Source: Pseudomonas thivervalensis (lineage in GTDB: Bacteria > Pseudomonadota > Gammaproteobacteria > Pseudomonadales > Pseudomonadaceae). From it: 64,000 nt of DNA. The position numbers and the translations under genes were made by a program. The notes under the pieces were generated by a model. The model worked only from the letters and a program-made list of their open reading frames with translations. It searched no databases and had not been told where the DNA came from. Positions 47,712 to 59,700 of the stretch are shown here, piece after piece. The stretch is from positions 62,001-126,000 of the forward strand of contig NZ_LHVE01000007.1 in NCBI RefSeq assembly GCF_001269655.1, written 5' to 3'. Position 1 is the first letter of the stretch; each line of letters begins with the position of its first letter.

Positions 47712-50700
47712 ATGGACGACCGCCAATACACCTTCCTGGCCCGCCAACCTTCCGCTGCCCTGCAACCCCGCGAGCAGTTCTGGGGCATGCCCAAGCGTGG
47801 CCTGGCGTTCCTGTTGGCCAACGTCATGTTCTGGCAACCGATGTGGGCCCAGGCCGACGGCATCGTGGTCAGCGCGCCGGGCACCGGCCTGGACCGGGCG
47901 GGTAACGGCGTGCCCATCGTCAACATCGCCAAGCCCAATGGCAGCGGCCTGTCTCACAACCAGTTCAGCGATTACAACGTCGGCAGCAACGGCGTGATCC
48001 TCAACAACGCCACCGCCCGCACGCAGTCCACGCAACTGGGCGGGATCATTATCGGCAACCCGAACCTCAACGGTACGGCCGCCACGACCATTCTCAACGA
48101 GGTCAACGGCGGCAACCCCAGCCAGTTGCGCGGCTACACCGAAGTGGCGGGGCAGTCGGCCCATGTCATCGTCGCCAACCCCTATGGCATCACCTGCAAT
48201 GGTTGCGGTTTTATCAACAGCCCGAAAGTGACCTTGAGTACCGGTAAACCGATGGTGGAAAACGGTCGGCTGGATCGTTATCAGGTGGACCAGGGCAGCG
48301 TCGCCATCGAAGGAGCGGGCCTCAACGCCAACAACGTTGATCGCTTCGAAATCATCACCCGCAGCGCCAGGATCAACGCCGAAATCCAGGCCAAGAACCT
48401 GACGATTGTGGCCGGACGCAACGACGTCAACGCCAATACCCTCGACGCCACAGCCCGCGCCGATGACGGCAGCGCCAAACCGCAACTGGCCATCGACTCC
48501 TCGGCCCTGGGGGGCATGTACGCCGGCGCGATCAAGCTGGTGGGCACCGAGGCCGGCGTCGGCGTGAAGCTGGACGGCAAACTGATCGCCAGCGGCGGCG
48601 ATATCCAACTCGATGCCAATGGTCACTTGAGCCTGGCCGAGACGTCGGCCAGCGGCGCCATCAACGTCAAGGCTGTCAGCCTCGATGCTCGGGGGGCCGC
48701 CTACGCGGGGACCACGCTGAACGCCCAGACACAGGGCAACTTGAGCAACCAGCAAACCCTCGCGGCGCGGGACAGCATCACGCTGAATGCGGCTGGGCAA
48801 CTGAGCAATAACGGGATTATTGAAGCGGGGGTCAATGCTGATACGACGCGCAATGCGACGGGGGATGTGAGCCTCACGGCGCAGAGCCTCGGCAACAGCG
48901 GCAGCGTTATTGCCAGCCGCAACCTGACGGCCAATGTTGCGCAGACGTTGAGTAACCAGGCCGGCACCCTGAGCGCCGGGCAAACCGCGACGATCAAAGC
49001 CGGGACCCTGGACAATCAAAACAAGGGCAGGGTGCTGAGCGGCACGACGCTGAACATCACCGCCGATAAGCTCATCAACGCCCGGGGCCTCGTCAGCAGC
49101 AATGGCAACCTGACGGCCAATGTCGGGCAGTTGAACAACAACAGCGGCGAACTCAACAGCATGAGCAACGTCACGTTGCGCGTCGCTTCGCTGGATAACG
49201 TGGCCGGTCTGGCGGCGGCGGGGCAGATGCTCGACATCAACGCCAGCGGCCAGGTGAACAACCGCAGCGGACGTCTCTCTGCCAGCAAAAGCGTTCAACT
49301 GACGGCGGCATCACTGGACAATACGGCAGGCCGATTGCTCAGTGACGGAGCGCTCACCGCCAGCATTTCGGCGCAGTTGCTCAATCAGGCCGGGTTGCTG
49401 TCATCGACCGGGCTGCTGACCCTCAACGCGACGAGCCTGGATAACCGCCAGGGCGGCGTCGTCACCGCCACCCAGGCAGCCAGCCTCAACGTCGGCGCAC
49501 TGGATAACCGCGGCGGCGAAGTGTCGAGCCAGGGCGTTCTGGCCTTGCTCGGCACCGAACTGGACAACAGCGAGAGCGGCAAGCTGATCGCCTATGGCGA
49601 CTTGCGCCTGACCCTCGAACGCTTGACCAACCAGACCAAGGGATTGATTTCCACACGGGCGGCCTTGGCGATCGACGCGCAACGACTGGATAACCGCCAA
49701 GGATCGCTTTATGCACAGCAAGGCCTGAACCTGAACCTGGGTGGGTCACTGCTCAACGCCCAGGGCAGCGTGAAAAGCGACACCACGGCCAGCCTCAAAG
49801 CAGCCGAGATGAATAACGACGGCGGCCAGATCTCCGGCATCGGTGCGTTGAGCCTCGACAGCGCGGGTACTCTGAGCAACATCGGCGGCAACGTGATCAG
49901 CAGCGATACGCTGCTATTGAAGGCCGGCCAGGTGAATAACACCAATGGCCGCATCGCCAGTGCCAAAGCCCTGGATGCCAGTGTCACTGGCCTTGATCAA
50001 CAGAACGGCCAATTGTTCAGCAACACCCGCCTTTCCCTCGACCTCAACCATGGGCAGTTGAATAACCAGGGCGGGCTGATCAACACCCCGGGCAGTCTGT
50101 TGTTGAAAAACCTGGCGGCGGTGAACAACCGCGACGGCGAAATCTCCAGCGACCAGGCGTTCAGCCTGAATGCCACGAGCCTGGACAACCGCGCCGGTTC
50201 GATCGTCAGTCAGCAGCGTCTCGATCTGGTCGTTGACCAAGCGTTGAATAACGCCAAGGGCCTGATCTCGGCCAACGGCCTGGACGTGCGCGCTGCGAGC
50301 CTGGACAACAGCGGCGGCAACCTGGGCAGCGATGCGGACCTGAGCGTAAACATCGACGGCACGTTGACCAACCTTGACGGCGAAATCTCCAGCGCGGGCC
50401 TGACCCGGCTCAACGCGATGGTCTTGAATAACAGCAACGGCCAGGTACTGGGCGACAGCGCCTTGAGCATTGATCTTGGCGGCGCGCTGGACAACCGCAA
50501 TGGCGTGCTCGGTTCGGGCAAGGCCGTGGATATCAAGACGGCCAGCCTGAACAACAGCAACGGCGGCCAATTGATCAGCGACGGCAGCCTGACCGCGCGC
50601 ATCAGCGGCCAGCTGGACAATCAGAACCAGGGCGAAGTGCTTGCCAAAGGCGCGCTTGACCTGCAAACCGGCCACCTCGACAACCGCGGCGGTCGCCTGG

Positions 50701-53700
50701 CCGGCAATGACCTGCTGACCCTGCACAGCGATTCGCTCGACAACCGTGGCGGGAGCCTGCGCGCCGACAAGGCGCTGCAATTGACGGTCGATCAACTGGA
50801 TAACCGTGATAACGGCGTCATCGCGGGCAAAAGTAGCGTCACCTTCGAAGGCTCGCGTCTGGACAACAGCGCGGGTCTGCTGACCAGCGTCGGCCCGCTG
50901 ACCTTGAAGGCCGCTGAAGTGCAGAACGGCCTCGGTCGTATTTCCAGCCAAACCGACCTCGCCGCCGTTATCGATACCCTGCAACAGCAGGGTGGTGCGC
51001 TGGTGGCCCAAGGCAACTTGAGCCTGACCGGCAACACGCTGGATAACCGCAACGGCGGTTTGGTCGGCACTACAAAAGCGCTGGATCTGCAGGTGGGGCA
51101 GATCGACAACCGCGCGGGCGAACTCTCCGCAGGTCTTGGCCTTAAGGTGGGCGGCCAGCGCCTGGACAACAGCGAGGGCGGCAAACTCATCGCCGGCACT
51201 GACCTGGAATTGAAGGTCGCTGAGCTGATCAACCAGAGCAAAGGGCTGATCCATGCCCAAGGCCGCATGACCCTGAGCGGCACCACGCTGGACAACAGCG
51301 AAGGCGTGCTCAACAGCCTCAACGGTCTGGTGATCACCCTCGATCACGCACTGTTGAACAACAAGGGGCTGATCAGCAGCGAAGGCGAGTTGAGTGTCGA
51401 CGCAGGCAGTCTCGATAACACCGCGGGCAGCCTGAGCAGCGCCGCTCTGTTGTCGATCATCAGTGCTGGCGCGTTGATCAACCAAGGTGGCTCCATCAGC
51501 ACCGACGCCGCGTTGACCCTCGAAAGCGCCAGCCTGGATAACAGCCAAAAGGGCCTGATCTCGGGCAAGGCCGCGACCCAAGTCACCACCGGTGCCCTCG
51601 ACAACAGCCAGGGCGGGCGCCTGACCTCGGGCACTACGCTCACGCTCAACGCCACGCAGGTAAACAATGCCTCAGGCCGTATTGCCAGCAGCCAAGCCCT
51701 GACCGCGTCAGTCACCGGGCTGGATCAGCAGCAAGGTGAACTGTTCAGCAACACCCGCCTGAGCCTGGACCTGAACCACGGTCAGTTGAACAACCAGGGC
51801 GGCCTGATCAACGCCTCGGGTGCGTTGTTGTTGAGCAACCTCAAGGACGTCAATAACCAGGACGGGGAAATCTCCAGCCAGCAAGCCTTCACCCTGACCA
51901 CGCAAAACCTCAATAACAGCGGCGGTAAATTGCTGAGCAGCCAAGGCCTGATGCTCAGAACCGCCCAGGTGCTCAACAACGCCCGTGGCGTGATCTCGGC
52001 AGCGTCCCTGGACAGCCGCAGCGCCAGCCTGGACAACCGCGATGGCCTGATCAGCAGTCGTGACCGCCTCGACCTGAACGTGGCAGCCGTGTTCGACAAC
52101 CAGCGCGGCTCGTTGATTGCCGACGGTGCACTGTTGCTGGTCGCTGATCGCCTGGACAATCGCGCCGGGAATATCGCCGGCAAGACCGGGCTCGATGCCA
52201 CCCTCGACAGCTTCGATAACCGCCAGGGCACGCTGATCAGCACCGACGCCCTGACGCTGAAGGCCGCCAGTCTCGACAACCGTCAGGCCGGTTTGATCGG
52301 CGCGACAAAAGCGCTGGAACTCGACGTTGACGATCTCGACAACCGTGGCGGTGAGCTGTCGGGCAACGCGGACGTCACGCTGCTCAGCCAGAACCTCGAC
52401 AACAGCGACGGCGGCCAGGTGTTCGCCGGGCAAGCGCTGAAGCTGACGGTCGATAAACTGCTCAACCGCACCAAGGGCCTGCTCAGTGCCAAGACTCAGT
52501 TAAGCCTCGATGGCGGCTTCCTAGACAACAGCGGCGGCTACCTGATCAGCCAGCAGAACCAGCGCATCAACCTGAGCCGCGATCTGCTCAACACCCAGGG
52601 CCAACTCAGCAGCGAAGGCACGATGAATGTCAGCGCCGCCAACCTGACCAACACCGGCGGCAGCCTGTCCAGCGCGGCGGACCTGACCGTGCACAGCCTG
52701 GGACGTCTCGACAACCAGGGCGGCGAACTGGTGACCGACGGCGCGTTGTTGCTTACCAGCGCGGCACTGGACAATCGTCAGCAGGGCAACATCAGCGCTA
52801 AAGGCGCGGTAAACGTCACTACCGGTGCGTTCGACAACAGCCAGAAGGGGCGGCTCAACAGTGGCAGCACGCTGGATCTCACCGCTGCCCAGGTCACCAA
52901 CCAGGAGGGCGGTCGCATCGGCAGCCAAGGCGCGTTGACCGCCTCGGTTTCCGGCCTGGATCAACAGGGCGGTCAACTGTTCAGCAACACCTCGCTGAGC
53001 CTGGACATGAACAACGGCCAGCTCAACAACCAGAGCGGCTTGATCAACGCCCCCGGCGCGTTGCTGCTGAAAAACCTCAGCGGCGTGAACAACCAGGCCG
53101 GCGAAATCTCCAGTGCCCTGGCCCTCACCCTGGCGGCTAAAAACCTCAACAACGACGGCGGCCGGCTGCTCAGCAACCAGGGCCTGACCCTGCGCATCGC
53201 CCAGGCGCTGAACAACGTCAAAGGCCTGATCGGTGCGGCCAGCGTCGATACTCATGCTCAAAGCCTGAACAACAACGGCGGCACGCTCACCAGTCGTGGC
53301 AATCTGATCCTGACGGTCGATCAGCAACTGGATAACCAAGCTCAAGGCCTGATCAGCGCCGCGCAGTTGCTCACGCTCAACAGCGGCGACCTGAACAACC
53401 AGGGCGGCAGTGTGCTGGCGGGCGGTGCTTTGGTCCTCAATGCCATGGCCCTGAACAACAGCGCCAATGGCCTGATCAATGCCCAAGGCGACCTCACCCT
53501 CGGGGCCGATTCGCTGGACTCCAGCAACGGCGGCGAAGTGTCGGCCAAGGGCGACATGAATCTGACCCTGGCGGCGCTGACGCAAAACGGTGGTCGTCTG
53601 TTGGGCGAACAGGCCATGACGCTGAACCTGGGCGGCCATGACCTGAACAATCGCAATGGCTTGATCACCGCTAAAGGTCCGTTGACCCTCAACGGCCTGC

Positions 53701-56700
53701 GCGACCTGAATAACCAGGGCGGTGAAGTGTCCAGCAGCCAGAGCTTCACCCTGGCCGGACGCACCCTCGATAATACCGGTGGCAAGCTGATCAGCAGCAA
53801 CCTGCTTAGCCTCAACGCCACCAGTCTGATCAACCAGAACGGCTTGATCTCTGGCTGGCAGGGGCTGGACGTCAGGGGTACCAGCCTCGACAACCGCAAC
53901 AACGGCACGCTCTCCAGCCGCAATGGCGACGTCGGCGTCACCCTCAGCGGAGCACTGCTCAACAGTGGCGCCGGTGCGCTGGTCGGTCAGCAAAAACTCA
54001 CCGTCAGCGCCGCCAGCCTGGACAACAGCAGCGGCGGGATTCTGTCCAGTGGCAGCGACCAGACCCTGACGGTCACTGGCGGTCTGCTCAACAACGCCCA
54101 GGGCGGCCTGATCGACAGCGGCGCCCTCCTGGTCATGAACGCCATCACCCTGGGCAATGCCGGCGGCACCGTCAACGCGCAAAAAACCTTGAGCTTTACC
54201 GGGACCACACTGGACAACAGCGGCGGCAGCCTGATCGGCAACGCCGCCGTGACCCTGGATCTGCTTGGTGCCCTGACCAACACCAATGGCAAAATTGCCA
54301 GCGTCGGCCCATTGCGGGTCGAACGCGCCACACAGATCAGCAACCAGGGCGGCCAGATCGCCAGCCAAGGTTTGTTGACCTTGCTCACCGACAGCCTGGA
54401 CAACAGCAATACCGGCACCGTCGCCGCGAAAAATGCGCTGGTGATTACTGCCTCCGGGGCCGTGCAGAACCATAACAACGGCCTGATCTACAGCCAGACG
54501 GCCGACGTTGCACTCGATGCCGCGACCCTTGCCAACGGCCAGGGTGAGATGCAAGGCCAGACTGGCCTTAAGCTTGAACTGGACGGCAATCTGGATAACC
54601 AGGGCGGCAAGCTCATCGCCCAAACCGGCGATGTCAACGTGACCGCGGCGAATATCGACAACCGTGGTGGCACCCTCGCCAGCCTCAAAGGCGCCCTTGA
54701 GGCGAGAACCGTGGGCGTGCTGCGCAACGGCTTCGATGTGAACAACAAGGGTGGCGTGATTCAAGGCCAACGCCTGGACCTGCGCGCCTTGGCCGGGCTG
54801 AACAACAACGGTGGTCGAATCGCCGCGCAGGCCGGCGATGTCGTCATCGACACCGCCAGCTTCAACAACCGCAGCGGCGGTCTCTATGCCTCTGGACTGA
54901 TCAAGGTCGCCGGCACCGGAGCCAGCCTGGACAACACCGCCGGGCAGATCGCCGGCAACGCCATCCATTTGGATCTGGACGGCGCCCTGACCAACCGTGG
55001 CGGCATTCTGGAAAGCGACAGCACCTTGGTGGTGAGCGCGGCAAGCCTCGATAACCAGACCGGCCAACTGCGGGCCCTCGGGGGCGCGGGCAAAACCGAT
55101 TTCCAGATCGGCAGCCTTTTCGACAACCGCAACGGCAAGCTGGAAAGCGCCAACACTCACCTGACCCTGTCCGCTAACAGCTTCCTCAACAGCAGCGGCC
55201 AATTGCTGCACCTGGGCGACGGCACCTTCGACATCTCCCTGGCCAACGTCACTGGCGCCGGCGGCGACATCGTCACCCGTGGCGGCCTGACGCTCAAAGC
55301 CGACACCTGGACCAACACCAGCGCCATCCAGGCCGGACGGCTGACGGTCGACGTCAACAACTTCACCCAGACCGCGACGGGGCAGTTGCTGGCTTCGACG
55401 CAACTGGAAGGTAAGGGTGGGAATTGGGTCAACAATGGGTTGATCGCCAGTGATGGTGGCCTGAGCTTGCAGTTGACCGGGCGGTACAGCGGCAATGGCC
55501 GGGTCACCAGCCTGGGCGACATGACGGTAGATGCCGCTGCGATCGACTTGAGTAGCGTGGCAAGTATCACCGGCGGCGGGACCACGACGATCGGTGGGCG
55601 CGGTGGCCTGGGTAGCCTGAACAGCTACGGGCGACTGACATCGGCGGGTGCGCTGAATATCACTGCGGGCACCATTAATAACTATGGGACGGTTGCCGGT
55701 GCGGATGGTTTGAAACTGACGGCTTCGACCTTGTTGAACGACCAGGGTGGGTTTTTGTTTAGCGGTGGGGACATGAAGTTGCGGGTGGGGAGTTTTACCA
55801 ACCGTAAGTCGGATGTTTATGCCCTAGAGAACATTGATGTAGCGCGCAATGACCTGGGGGGACGGTCGGCGTTGATGGAGAATGATTCGGGCACCATGGA
55901 GAGTGGGCGGGATTTTTCCATTAATGCGGATTCGATTATCAATAAGCGGGGGGATTTTAAGACTGAGGCGGAGTTGTATTCGTCGGCGTTGGGCTTTCGT
56001 TGCAACAGTTGTGATTCGCTTCCTCAATATGGATACGAACAGATACCCTACTACCTAGTCTATAAGCAGCAGTACCGTGTCTTGATATCCGGGGACTCTA
56101 CCGCAGGGGCGGCCTCATTGAGTGCTGGGAGAAATTTAACTGTCAATGGTGCGTCATTTCTTAATTCAAACTCAACTACTGCAGCTGCAGGTGATATTTC
56201 TATAGTCGTCGATAATTTTGAAAATTCCGGCACGGCGCTGGGGGACTATACGAGTTATCAATATATAAATTATAATAATATCCAGAATGGGGAAGAGTTG
56301 CAGAGGGTTGTGGATTATAACTTATACAATGATTCTGGCTACAATAAGGATATTCGTTTTTGGAATGCTGCGGGGAATGAAAGTTTTGTTCTGTCGCGTA
56401 ATTTTATGACCACTAACAAACCTGTAGATAGGGAATATTATCAGATTGTTGGTCCTGTGGTTAATATGGTTGATAGCTATAGCGGTGGAGGAACAAAAGT
56501 AGTAGTTTTTAATGAGTCTAAGTATTCTTCGGGTGTTCGGACCGAGTTGCCAGATTTTATAAAAAGACTTGTTCCATTTAAACAGGAGGTTTTTACTTCT
56601 ACCGCATCCGATAGTTTTGCCCCAGCCATCATCCAAGCCGGCGGCAACGTCTCCATTACCGCAACAAACAAAATCACCAACGGTGTGGAGCGCCCATTCT

Positions 56701-59700
56701 CCACCGGCATCACAACGTCGTCCCGCAACACCACAACCGCCGCCGCAGGATCAGGCAAAACCACGGTCGTGACCCTGAACAGCCAACTCCCACCGGACTT
56801 GGCCCAACAACAAATAAACCCCCTGACACTCCCCGGCTTCAGCCTCCCCACCGGGCAAAACGGCCTGTTCCGGCTGAACGGGCAGGGCGCCAGCGACACG
56901 TCAGCCTCCCAGACCCCGGTCGTGGCGCAGAACTGGACAATCGGCGGCGCCAGCGTGAGCGCATCGAATCGATCCACCGCCGCGCCGATCACCAATGTGC
57001 GCGACATCGAGATCGCCGATGTCACCCAGGTTTCCGCCGCCGAACGACAGGTGCAGTTGTTGACTCGTGACAACGGCGGCGTCACCGCCGGCGCGTCCGC
57101 CATTCAGGTCACCGCCCCAACGGACTCATCCACAGGCACGCCGCAACTGCCAGGGCATAGCCTCGATGGCACCATCACCCGTGGCGCCGACATTGCGCTG
57201 GACACTTCGGGCACGCCGCCAATTGGCGTCAGTCGCCCAACCGACGCCTCGGTAAGCGCGCCAGTGCCTGTCACCGGTCAAACGGTGGCGCGGGTCACGG
57301 GGCTACCCAGCACAACCGTGGCTTCCAAACCGCAAAAATACCTGATCGAAACCAACCCGGTCCTTACCAACCTCAAGTCATTCACCAGCTCGGATTATCT
57401 GCTGACGAAACTCGGCTACGACGCGGACACCAGCGCCAAGCGGTTGGGTGACGGCCTGTTCGAACAACGACTCATCCAACAGGCCGTCGTCGCCCGCACC
57501 GGCCAACGCTTCATCGACGGCCAGACCTCCGACGAGGCGATGTTCACGTACCTGATGAACAACGCCATCGCCAGCAAGGACGCCCTCAACCTGTCGGTAG
57601 GCGTCACCCTCACCGCCCAACAAGTCGCCGCCCTGACCCACGACATCGTCTGGCTCGAAGAGCACGAAGTGAATGGCGAAAAGGTGCTGGTGCCGGTGCT
57701 GTATATGGCCCAGGCCAATAACCGTTTGGCACCCAATGGTGCGTTGATCCAAGGCGGGGACGTCAATCTGATCGCAGGGCAGGCTCTAGCTAACGCGGGT
57801 ACATTGCGTGCCACTGATAAACTTTCCGCTAAAGCGGGCAGCGATCTCACCAACGCTGGGCTGATCGAAGCGGGCGGTCGACTTGATCTTCTGGCCGGTA
57901 ACAACCTTGTCAACAAATCGGGCGGCATCATTGCCGGTCGTGACGTGAGCCTGACCACCACCCACGGGGATGTGATCAATCAACGTGATGTGACGGGTAT
58001 CGATACCCGGTTCGGCAACAACTCAACTCATCGCGATTATCTTGATAACGCTTCCAGAATCGAGGCAGCGAATGACCTGCAAATCGATACCGGTCGAGAC
58101 ATCAACAACATTGGGGGTGTTGTTCAAAGCGGACGTGATCTGGAGCTCACTGCCGGTCGTGACGTGAATATCACATCCATTCAGGACCGCAGTACGGTTT
58201 CGCGAGGCAACAACTTCCTCAACCAGACCATCAAGCAGCATGGCGCGGAAGTTACATCTGGGCGGGATCTCTCGATTAGCGCTGAGCGTGATGTGACAGC
58301 CATTGCCAGTCGGCTGGATGCCAAACGCGATATTGAGATGGGCGCGGGCTCCGATCTCCTTATCACGTCGGCCGCCGATACGAGCGATTTTGTTTCCCGC
58401 AGCAAAAGACGCAAGGAGGAAAAACACAGCGTCACACAGCAAGCTTCCTCGCTCAATGCTGGCCGCGATATTGCGCTCTACGCGGGCAATGACTTGGGCG
58501 TTATCGCCAGCCGAATCAAGGCCGAAGAAGACATCAGTCTCGACGCTGATCAAGACGTCATCATTGCCTCCGCACAAGATGAAAGTTCTTCTTACTACTA
58601 CAAGAAGAAAAAAGGTTCGTTCGGTCGGAGCAAGACGACGGAGAAACAAAGTTACAGCAGTACCAATGTCGCCTCGGTCATCGAGGCGGGACGGGATCTG
58701 ACCGTTAACACATCCGTCGACGGAGATGGCAATGTCAGTCTGAATGGCGGGCGAAATGTCACGGTTATCGGTAGCGAGCTGAAGGCCGGCAGTGATCTGG
58801 TCGTTGGCGCCACCGAAGACGTGGCGGTAGTTTCCGGTACTGAAGAAAGCGGGGCCTACAGCAAAAAGACTAAAACCGGTTTGTTCGGCCTGTCCAAAAG
58901 CGGCAAAAGTCAGTTGCAGACTCATGTGACTCAAGTGGGTAGCGAATTGAGCGCTGATAACGATGTGGTGGTCATTGCCGGCCATGACATTGGCATGCAA
59001 GCGAGTGAAATCACAGCGAAAAACAATGCAGAGTTGCACGCGGGCTTGGTCGATAAGACCGGCGACATCAGTCTCACCGCTGCGGATGATCTAGCTTACA
59101 GTCGGGTCGAGGAATACAAGAAAAAGGTGGGCCTGTCTTTCAAGGACACGGTTGGCCTATTTGCTGGCACGCCTGGGGCAGGGGCCGACATTACCCTGAG
59201 TGCATCCCATAAAAAAGGCCGCGAAGTGGTCAGCAACACCAGCGTCGGCAGTCAGATCACGGCGGGGAACGATGCCATACTGGACGCTGCCCGAGATATC
59301 AACATCGTCGGCAGTGGCGTCAGCGCTGATCGGAATGCGACGCTTGATGCCGGCCGTGACGTGAACATACTCGCCGGTACCAATCAACACAGGAGCAATA
59401 GCTGGAAAACCGATAAAAGCTACGGCATCAAGCAGGATGTCGATAGCAACGGCTTTACCACGTTCGTGGGCAATGAAACGATCAAGAAAGGGCGTGATGC
59501 CAACGGCAATACGGCGGCAGGTAGCCTTGTCGAAGCAGGGCATGATGTACGGATTGATGCCGGACACAACATCAATCAATTGGGTTCTGACCTCCAGGCC
59601 GATAACGACATCAAGTTGAAAGCGGCTCATGACATCAACATCCTTGCCGTCAACGAGCGTAATCAAGTCACCACCACCGAAAGTGTAAAACGTAACGGCA

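Noticed and set aside
47685..49298. A 537-codon minus-strand open frame over the start of cdiA
   Set aside because: It overlaps the well-supported TPS domain and reads as antisense of it; no domain is visible.
52521..55403. A 960-codon minus-strand open frame opposite cdiA
   Set aside because: It is the reverse of the GC-rich LDN repeat DNA, has repetitive Val/Ala/Gln composition, and no start site or family match. It is a shadow of cdiA.
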